From positions 1,860,001-1,924,000 of the forward strand of contig NZ_CP054020.1 of NCBI RefSeq assembly GCF_013282625.1: DNA of 64,000 bases. Reading direction: 5' to 3'. Within the stretch, counting starts at the first letter, position 1, and the number at the start of each line of letters is the position of its first letter. The notes under the pieces are model-generated. The model saw only the letters and a list, made by a program, of their open reading frames with translations, was not told the DNA's origin and did no database searches. Position numbers and translations under genes: made by a program. Source of the DNA: Thiomicrorhabdus xiamenensis (lineage in GTDB: Bacteria; Pseudomonadota; Gammaproteobacteria; Thiomicrospirales; Thiomicrospiraceae). This document shows, piece by piece, positions 58,160 to 64,000 of this stretch.

Positions 58160-59161
58160 TCAGGAGAACATTGCCTTCTCAACTTCCTTAATCGCAACAA
58201 CGATGAATTTACCTAGCGCAGAATCATAACCAGGCCACTTGCTGGCAACATCCTTCATAAAAGGCTTATCCATAATGATCGGCTTCATTTCAAAGTCCGA
58301 TAGACCTTCATCGTAAAGCTCTTCTACTGAGGTATAGATCGTCTCCATGAACTCGATACCTTCATTGATAAGCGATACATCATCCGCCTTGCCGTGCATC
58401 GGAACGAAATGCTTGATATCCATCTCGGCCATTTTGCTCAGCCCGTCGATGGTGCCGCGGTAAGAACCGTCTTCCATGTTCGCAACACGGCGCATTACCA
58501 TATCGCCGGTATAGACAAGCTTGTCGGTAACCACTTCAACCGCCAGATCGGAAACAGTATGCATCTGACCGAAGTGATGGATACGGAACTTCACGCCACC
58601 CACTTCAAACTCTTCACCGCCCGCAAAGGTTTTATTCGGCAGAGTAATCACCGTACCGGTAATCTTGTTATTGGTATTGGACTGCATAAAGTCAAACCAG
58701 AACTTATCCTGACCGGATTTCAAGTTATCGATACATAGCTGATGAGCATAGATCTCAACATCCGGGTTTGCCTCGACGAAAGCGTGATTCCCTAGCCAGT
58801 GGTCGCCGTGAAAATGCGTGTTAATTAGCTTAACAACCGGTTTATCCGTCACTTTCTTGATTTGACGAAGCACCATCTCCCCGATCTGCACGGAGCTACC
58901 GGTATCAACCACAACCACTCCGGCGTCTGTTACTACAAATCCTGGGTTAGAGAACATACCGAAGTTATCCGGAGTCGGGTGCGGACCCATTGCCGGAATC
59001 ATATAACAATGCTCTGTGACTTTGACCGCATCAATATCAGGAACCTTTGGCCCACGGAACTCTTCGAGATCCTGAGAAGCATACAGTGGACGCAATGCCG
59101 ATGCACCAACCAGACCGGCACCCATTGCAAAAGCGGACTTAAAAAAATCACGACGTTTCAT
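58160..59161 (-). CDS. Tat-exported metallo-beta-lactamase-fold hydrolase
   Basis: 333 residues with a twin-arginine signal (MKRRDFFKSAFAMGAGLVGA), so it is exported folded to the periplasm. The zinc-binding motif is THFHGDHWLGN; further ligand candidates are His in GQMHTVSDLAV, Asp in YTGDMVMRR and His in FVPMHGKADD. It resembles SoxH-type or quinoprotein-relay MBL proteins in sulfur bacteria; the substrate is unknown. AGGAG precedes the ATG. Confidence 0.85.
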   Translation of the reverse strand: MKRRDFFKSAFAMGAGLVGASALRPLYASQDLEEFRGPKVPDIDAVKVTEHCYMIPAMGPHPTPDNFGMFSNPGFVVTDAGVVVVDTGSSVQIGEMVLRQIKKVTDKPVVKLINTHFHGDHWLGNHAFVEANPDVEIYAHQLCIDNLKSGQDKFWFDFMQSNTNNKITGTVITLPNKTFAGGEEFEVGGVKFRIHHFGQMHTVSDLAVEVVTDKLVYTGDMVMRRVANMEDGSYRGTIDGLSKMAEMDIKHFVPMHGKADDVSLINEGIEFMETIYTSVEELYDEGLSDFEMKPIIMDKPFMKDVASKWPGYDSALGKFIVVAIKEVEKAMFS

Positions 59162-59371
59162 TAAACTCTCCTAATCGAAAATTTGTAACTGGCCACGGTA
59201 ACCGCTTGATGAAAAGCACCGTTGACCGAGATAACCCGACGATTTTATCACCATTCGCTATGAGCTGCAGAAAACCGAATTAACAGAACTGAAACCGCAA
59301 AAAGAATCTTAATAAAATGTGGAGGAAGAATGACACCTCATCCATATTTTTTTCAACACAGCGCGCAAAGT

Positions 59372-59390
59372 TTAATTTATAATCATTCTC
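59372..59390. promoter_or_regulatory. Candidate Fur box upstream of exbB-exbD-tonB
   Basis: The 19 bases match the Fur consensus GATAATGATAATCATTATC at 13 positions, with the core ATAATCATT unbroken. It lies 30 bases before exbB, a fitting place for iron-dependent repression of a TonB system. No experimental support. Confidence 0.5.
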
Positions 59391-59419
59391 ATTTCTAAAT
59401 AACAGTATAAAAAACAACA

Positions 59420-59854
59420 ATGGAACTATTAAAAGCCTATCTGGATTACGCCGTTTTTGGAATTTTAGGCCTCATGGGATTTATTGCCCTGTGGGTCACT
59501 TTACAGAGAATTTTCTACTACCGTTCCGTCAAATGGCAGGATTTCCAACACGCCGAACACCTGAATATTGCATTGACCAAACACCTGACGACCCTTTCGA
59601 TCGTTGGTGCCAATGCACCGTACGTCGGTCTTCTTGGAACCGTACTGGGTATATTGATCACTTTTTACGACCTCGGACAAGGCCAGAATCTGGATACCGG
59701 AGCCATTATGCTTGGTCTAGCCCTTGCACTGAAAGCAACCGCGGCCGGGATTGCCATCGCCATCCCAAGCATCATGGCCTATAACGGTCTGGTTCGAAAA
59801 GTGGACGTCATTAACGCACAGTTCCGCGCAATGAAAACCGACACTAACCAGTAA
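59420..59854 (+). CDS. exbB: TonB-system energiser ExbB (short type)
   Basis: 144-residue MotA/TolQ/ExbB proton channel protein, short form. Seen: GANAPYVGLLGTVLGILITF, and LALALKATAAGIAIAIPSIMAYN, the two channel-lining helices. It uses the proton gradient to drive TonB. First gene of exbB-exbD-tonB, 18 bases before exbD. Confidence 0.93.
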   Translation: MELLKAYLDYAVFGILGLMGFIALWVTLQRIFYYRSVKWQDFQHAEHLNIALTKHLTTLSIVGANAPYVGLLGTVLGILITFYDLGQGQNLDTGAIMLGLALALKATAAGIAIAIPSIMAYNGLVRKVDVINAQFRAMKTDTNQ

Positions 59855-59872
59855 TACGCCAAGGAAACTCCA

Positions 59873-60256
59873 ATGAAACGCTTTGACAATATCAATGTCA
59901 TTCCGCTGATTGATGTCATGCTGGTTTTGCTGGCGATTGTACTGACGACCGCCAGCTTCATTGTGCAGGATAAACTCAATATTGAATTGCCGAAAACGGA
60001 AAACACCGAGTCTTATCAACCTAATACGGAATTAGACCCTCTGTCATTGGCAATCGACCAGAACAACCAGATCCTTGTTAAAGAAGAAATCCATAGCACG
60101 GAGCAACTGGCTTCCGTGTTTGCCGCTCTGCCAAAAGAACAGGCGATTACGCTCCGCGTTGACCAGCAGGCCAATTTCGGTACTTTCGTTGAAGTCGTTG
60201 ACCTGCTTAAAGGCCAGAACCTTAACAATCTAACAATTCTTACAGAAAAAAAATAA
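59873..60256 (+). CDS. exbD: TonB-system accessory protein ExbD
   Basis: 127 residues: one N-terminal membrane helix with the essential Asp in NVIPLIDVMLVLLAI, then a periplasmic domain with LRVDQQANFGTFVEVVDLLK. AAGGAAAC precedes the ATG. Forms the proton channel with ExbB. Confidence 0.95.
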   Translation: MKRFDNINVIPLIDVMLVLLAIVLTTASFIVQDKLNIELPKTENTESYQPNTELDPLSLAIDQNNQILVKEEIHSTEQLASVFAALPKEQAITLRVDQQANFGTFVEVVDLLKGQNLNNLTILTEKK

Positions 60257-60265
60257 TCTCATCTC

Positions 60266-61276
60266 ATGCGCCGTTGTTCTCTTTTAGCCACCCTGTTAAG
60301 CAGTTTCATCTATCTGCTGATTATCGCCGTCGGTATCTGGTTATGGATGAAGCCAGTGGAGAAACAACAGCAGGCGCTTAAACAGGTCGATATCAATCTG
60401 GCGATGTTTGCCGCACCTCAGCCGCAACCGGAACCTAAACCGGAACCTAAACCGGAACCTAAACCGGAACCTAAACCGGAACCTAAACCGGAACCTAAAC
60501 CGGAACCTAAACCAGAGCCTAAACCGGAGCCTAAACCGGAGCCTAAACCGGAGCCTAAACCGGAGCCTAAACCGGAGCCTAAACCAGAGCCTAAACCAGA
60601 GCCTAAACCAGAGCCTAAACCAGAGCCTAAACCAGAGCCTAAACCAGAGCCTAAACCAGAGCCTAAACCAGAGCCTAAACCAGAGCCTAAACCAGAGCCT
60701 AAACCAGAGCCTAAACCAGAGCCTAAACCAGAGCCTAAACCAGAGCCTAAACCAGAGCCTAAACCAGAGCCTAAACCAGAGCCTAAACCAGAGCCTAAAC
60801 CAGAGCCTAAACCAGAGCCTAAACCAGAGCCTAAACCGGAGCAGGAGACGCAAGAGGAACCGATTTCCGAACCTATCAAGCCGATTGAAGCGCAACCGGT
60901 CACCGCTCAGACGGCAAAGCCAATCGCCAAACCCAAACCGATGCCGCCAAAGTTCAATGCTCAGCAGATCGCCTCAGCCGAAAATGCTTATTTGCAGGCG
61001 CTGCGCCAGCAGATCATGCAATACGCGCAAGATACTTACCCGCGCCGCGCCAAGCGCCGTCATTGGGAAGGTGAAGCGCTAATCAGTTTCACATTATATG
61101 CAGATGGGCGCATTACCGATTTGAAGCTGGTTAACAGCTCTGGACGAGACATCCTCGACAAAGCAGCCCTATCGATCATTACCGAAAAAATGCGCTCACA
61201 ATTCAAGGCCTTTCCGGAAGCAATCGGTCGCGACAGCTGGCAAATACGCGTTCCTGTCAGCTATGAGCTGCGCTAA
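60266..61276 (+). CDS. tonB: TonB with a long PEPK-repeat linker
   Basis: Energy transducer to outer-membrane transporters. 336 residues: N-terminal membrane helix (about 9-29), a periplasm-spanning linker with 34 PEPK repeats (residues 55-190), then the C-terminal TonB domain (about 245-336) with [18 protein letters not shown] and [15 protein letters not shown]. The repeat block alone is 136 residues, longer than the usual Pro-rich linker. It begins 9 bases after exbD. The other open frames on both strands over the repeat are side effects of its 12-base period. Confidence 0.95.
   Translation: MRRCSLLATLLSSFIYLLIIAVGIWLWMKPVEKQQQALKQVDINLAMFAAPQPQPEPKPEPKPEPKPEPKPEPKPEPKPEPKPEPKPEPKPEPKPEPKPEPKPEPKPEPKPEPKPEPKPEPKPEPKPEPKPEPKPEPKPEPKPEPKPEPKPEPKPEPKPEPKPEPKPEPKPEPKPEPKPEPKPEPKPEPKPEQETQEEPISEPIKPIEAQPVTAQTAKPIAKPKPMPPKFNAQQIASAENAYLQALRQQIMQYAQDTYPRRAKRRHWEGEALISFTLYADGRITDLKLVNSSGRDILDKAALSIITEKMRSQFKAFPEAIGRDSWQIRVPVSYELR
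60428..60835 (+). repeat. 34 tandem 12-bp repeats encoding PEPK
   Basis: 408 bases made of 34 copies of a 12-base unit of form CCN-GAR-CCT-AAA. Copies 1-7 are CCG GAA; copy 8 is CCA GAG; copies 9-13 are CCG GAG; copies 14-34 are identical CCA GAG units. Blocks of identical units point to recent slippage or unequal exchange. Frame is kept whatever the copy number. Confidence 0.95.
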
Positions 61277-61371
61277 ACCTGATTTCAACACTCAATCAAA
61301 TCGGTGCTGAATCAGCCCGGCTGTTAAAAATTTGCTAAACTATGCCTTTTTTGAATTCGCAGGAAAAAGAC

Positions 61372-61809
61372 ATGGACTTTACTGTGCCGAGCAAAAGCAT
61401 TGCCGAAGTACAAGACGATCTGGTAAAGCGTTTTACCCACTTTGCCAATCCAAAAGATCGCTATCGCTACCTGATCGACATGGGAAAAACCCTACAGGGA
61501 ATGGATGAGAGTTTTCAAACCGAAGAGAATCGTATCCACGGCTGTCAGTCGCAGGTATGGATTCATATTGAAGAAAACGACGGCCGCCTGTTTATGCAAG
61601 CCAAAAGCGACGCCGCCATTGTCTCCGGTCTGATCGCCCTCCTGCTACGTGTCTATAACGGACGAACGCCTGAAGAGGTTGCAACGGCGCCTTTAGACTT
61701 TCTTGGCAAAATCGGCCTGTTGCAACAGCTCTCGCCGAACCGTTCGACCGGTCTCTACCATATGATCAAGCGCATTCAGTCTGAAGGTAAAAAACGTATC
61801 GCGGCTTAA
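61372..61809 (+). CDS. sufE: Cysteine desulfurase sulfur acceptor SufE
   Basis: Takes sulfur from a SufS-type desulfurase for Fe-S cluster assembly. About 145 residues from the ATG at 61372 (AGGA 7 bases upstream); an ATG 30 bases earlier adds a non-conserved stretch. Acceptor Cys in RIHGCQSQVW, preceded by RYRYLIDMGK, both family marks. No other suf genes are adjacent. Confidence 0.93.
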   Translation: MDFTVPSKSIAEVQDDLVKRFTHFANPKDRYRYLIDMGKTLQGMDESFQTEENRIHGCQSQVWIHIEENDGRLFMQAKSDAAIVSGLIALLLRVYNGRTPEEVATAPLDFLGKIGLLQQLSPNRSTGLYHMIKRIQSEGKKRIAA

Positions 61810-61962
61810 ACGTCGAATCCGCAGCTCCGGGCTGCGGTCAACTTTTCTAACATTTCCCTTAAAAAAACCACTCCCGGACTTCATCCGCTCAGAATTTATC
61901 GGTATGCTTTTAACTCGACCTAAAAGACATCATCAGATAATCAAAAAAGGATGGAGAATCGA

Positions 61963-63159
61963 ATGTCCTACTTAAAAAACAGTCCGAATGCAGAAGGCTA
62001 TTTTGGTGAATTTGGCGGCGCATTCCTGCCACCGGAACTAGAACCCCATTTTGCCGAGATCAACAAAGCCTATCAGGAGCTGGGACGCTCGGCGGACTTT
62101 CTGAATGAACTGAAATACATCCGCAAACACTATCAGGGGCGTCCGACGCCGGTTTATTAAGCGCATAATCTGAGCAAGGAAGTCGGCGCGCACATTTACC
62201 TGAAACGTGAAGACCTTAACCACTCCGGTGCCCACAAGCTGAACCACTGTATGGCTGAAGCACTTTTGGCTAAACACATGGGCAAAACCAAACTGATCGC
62301 CGAAACCGGTGCCGGCCAACACGGCGTGGCACTGGCGACCGCCGCGGCCTATTTCGGAATGGAATGCGAAATCCATATGGGCGAGATCGATATTGCCAAA
62401 GAAGCTCCGAACGTCACTCGCATGAAACTGCTCGGCGCAACGGTCGTTCCGGTTTCTTTCGGCGGACGCAGCTTGAAGGAAGCGGTCGATTCCGCATTCC
62501 AGTCTTATGTTCCACAGGCTGATACGGCGCTCTTCGCGATCGGCTCGGTTGTCGGGCCGCATCCGTTCCCGATGATGGTACGTAACTTCCAGTCGGTTGT
62601 CGGGCATGAGGCGCGTGAACAATATCTTGAGATGACCGGAGAACTTCCGGATCAGGTGGGTGCCTGTGTCGGCGGCGGTTCCAACGCCATGGGAATGTTT
62701 GCCGGCTTCATCGAAGACGAAGGCGTCGGCCTGAACGGCGTCGAGCCGCTGGGTAAAGGTACCAATCTGGGTGAACACTCGGCCACCATGACCTACGGAA
62801 AACCGGGCATGATTCACGGCTTTAAATGCCTGCTTCTATCAGATGAGGAAGGCAATCCGGCTCCGGTTCATTCGATCGCGTCTGGACTGGATTATCCCGG
62901 CGTCGGTCCGGAGCACTCCTATCTTAAGACCTCCGGCAAGGTCAACTACCACGCCGTAACGGATCAAGAGACTCTGGATGCATTCTATAAGCTATCGCGC
63001 ATGGAAGGAATCATCCCGGCGCTGGAAAGCTCGCACGCCGTTGCCTGGGCAATGAAACACGGTCAGGAGAATCCCGGCAGTACCATTCTGATCAACCTGT
63101 CCGGCCGTGGCGATAAAGACATCGACTACGTCGCCGACAATTTCGGAACCGGCGAATAA
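61963..63159 (+). pseudogene. trpB: Tryptophan synthase beta chain, interrupted by one in-frame TAA
   Basis: The frame runs 398 residues from MSYLKNSPNAEGYFGEFGG (61963, GGAG 6 bases upstream), the normal TrpB length, but has a TAA at 62158-62160 after GRPTPVY, where related proteins have an aromatic residue. One base change (TAT or TAC to TAA) would explain it. Downstream the frame is fully conserved: [14 protein letters not shown] with the PLP Lys, [23 protein letters not shown], and the C-terminal end [13 protein letters not shown]. Without read-through only 66 residues are made; a fragment starting at 62251 would lack the PLP Lys. No trpA or trpF is adjacent, so it may be a second copy. 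A sequencing error is also possible. Confidence 0.85.
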
Positions 63160-63263
63160 GTTCTTTAACACAGAGGCGCTTACAATTTTGCTTTGTAGGC
63201 GCTCACCGCTAATGTAATTTTCAATTCCTTACAGACCCAGTCAATAAAATAAAGAACCCGTTT

Positions 63264-63839
63264 TTACAACATCTGATTCTGTGAAATCAGATACAGCATG
63301 CCCAAATTGAGTAAAACGCTCAACCAAAAACCCACTCTAAACGAAATCTTTTTTGTCTTATGCCGATAGCGCTGCTGCGCCAGGATCGCGCCAATCCAGC
63401 CACCCGAAACATCGATTAGATGCAACATATTCTCCGGCAATCGCCAAGCCTTTCGCTGCGCAGCATCTTTGTCATACCAATAGAAACTAAAAGACAAAAG
63501 ACTCATCAGTACATAGACGGGCACAACCCAGATAGTCAGCAAGCCGCTTAAGACAAGATAGATCATGGCAATTAAAAACAGCGCGATAAAAACAAACCCA
63601 ACATAATTTATTGAAGAGCCCTTTTGTTGCTTTAGGTAATCGCCATAAAGGATCGCATTTTGCGCACACGGCCGCCCCTGCTTATCACGCCCGACAACAA
63701 AACTGATTTTCTGCCCCTGCTCGGGACGCCAATCGAATTCTTTAATATGTATAAACAATTCTTTGGCATTACTGTCGGGTTTTACAAAACCATAACCCTT
63801 TTGCTCATTCCACTTAACAATTGACCCGGTTAATCTCAT
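63264..63839 (-). CDS. Cold-shock domain/DUF1294 membrane protein
   Basis: 191 residues from the ATG at 63839 (AGGTGG upstream). An N-terminal cold-shock domain has IVKWNEQKGYGFVKPD, the RNP1-type nucleic-acid motif, and then a three- to four-helix DUF1294 membrane part with FYWYDKDAAQRKAWRLPE and GGWIGAILAQQRYRHKTKK, the family mark. The combination is known in gammaproteobacteria; the role is unclear. Confidence 0.9.
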   Translation of the reverse strand: MRLTGSIVKWNEQKGYGFVKPDSNAKELFIHIKEFDWRPEQGQKISFVVGRDKQGRPCAQNAILYGDYLKQQKGSSINYVGFVFIALFLIAMIYLVLSGLLTIWVVPVYVLMSLLSFSFYWYDKDAAQRKAWRLPENMLHLIDVSGGWIGAILAQQRYRHKTKKISFRVGFWLSVLLNLGMLYLISQNQML

Positions 63840-63916
63840 TAAAAACGCCACCTGTAGATTTCAATAACAAAAATCTACCATTAATTAAGCCTGCAAAACG
63901 ATAAAAACAACCGCAA

Positions 63917-63951
63917 ATAAAAAACCCCGCTAAGAATCAACTTGCGGGGTT
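63917..63951 (-). terminator. Terminator near the right window edge
   Basis: Hairpin AACCCCGC/GCGGGGTT (63923-63951). On the minus strand it is followed by TTTTTTATTT, so it ends a gene entering from the right. Confidence 0.75.
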
Positions 63952-63966
63952 TGTATTGCAGCCGGT

Positions 63967-64000
63967 TTATACCCGGCCAGCGAATTCGAATCGGTAACGA
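63967..64000 (-). CDS. 3' end of a minus-strand gene (partial)
   Basis: Ten codons and a TAA (RYRFEFAGRV) at the window edge, just before a terminator hairpin on the same strand. Too short to identify. Confidence 0.35.
   Translation of the reverse strand, partial: RYRFEFAGRV

Noticed and set aside
60428-60835. CRISPR-like array
   Set aside because: Units are contiguous 12-base codon repeats with no spacers and lie inside tonB.
60341-61082. Long open frames on both strands over the TonB repeat (Leu-Trp-Phe-Arg, Gly-Ser-Gly-Leu and Asn-Gln-Ser-Leu repeats)
   Set aside because: A 12-base period with no stop in any frame opens all frames; only the PEPK frame has the TonB membrane helix and C-terminal domain.
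62158-62160. Recoding of the trpB stop as a special amino acid
   Set aside because: TAA is not used for selenocysteine or pyrrolysine, and the site is not a catalytic residue. A simple nonsense change is more likely.
63169-63210. Terminator after trpB
   Set aside because: An imperfect hairpin (GCGCTTACAA with TTTGTAGGCGC) exists but lacks a T run.

Overview
The window reads as a chromosomal segment of a gammaproteobacterium, most likely a sulfur-oxidising relative of Thiomicrospira, Hydrogenovibrio or Thiomicrorhabdus. This rests on the classic gammaproteobacterial order pncC-recA-recX-alaS-csrA-tRNA-Ser, a SoxXA-binding-like secreted protein, a Tat-exported metallo-beta-lactamase-fold protein and general protein similarity. 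The genus is an inference.

Region 1 (1-4970, host): the 3' part of a hybrid histidine kinase with two receiver domains and an HPt domain, then a membrane GGDEF-EAL protein. Both are signal-transduction genes.

Region 2 (4971-29328, integrated island, about 24.4 kb): the island sits in the 3' end of tRNA-Ser(GCU). A perfect 66-bp direct repeat marks both ends and contains the tRNA 3' end and its terminator. A P4-type integrase lies next to the intact tRNA, and short repeats typical of integrase arm sites occur at both ends. The cargo falls into modules. (a) A tightly coupled five-gene defence operon, hsdM-hsdS-SIR2-HerA-hsdR, places a SIR2/HerA pair inside a type I restriction-modification locus. 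(b) A replication and recombination module holds an inovirus-Gp2/YfjJ-like protein, a YqaJ exonuclease, a recombination-directionality-factor-like metal-binding protein, a DUF932 protein and an AlpA-type regulator. (c) A membrane DUF726 alpha/beta-hydrolase carries N-terminal zinc-finger cysteines. (d) A surface-glycan cassette holds a GT2 enzyme, a 1019-residue multi-glycosyltransferase with an embedded kinase-like domain, and a sialyltransferase-motif protein. No phage structural genes or conjugation genes are visible, so it looks like a mobilisable or satellite-type element carrying defence and surface-modification cargo.

Region 3 (29309-64000, host): tRNA-Ser, csrA, alaS, recX, recA and pncC; mutS; a YbbN-like thioredoxin/TPR protein; DUF5718 and DUF1415 proteins; a nitrilase-family amidase; the ABC-F protein YbiT; a secreted thioredoxin-fold protein; a GTG-initiated H-NOX haem sensor; htpG; a secreted DUF302-like protein; a chemotaxis set (cheD-cheA-CheZ-like); tadA; guaB-guaA; a SoxXA-binding-like protein; a CbiM-like membrane protein; an RDD protein; serB; a Tat-exported MBL-fold hydrolase; an exbB-exbD-tonB operon with a candidate Fur box; sufE; trpB broken by one in-frame stop codon; and a cold-shock/DUF1294 membrane protein.

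The most notable features are the RM-SIR2-HerA operon, the DUF726 hydrolase, the glycosyltransferase-kinase fusion, the 34-copy PEPK repeat in TonB and the interrupted trpB.
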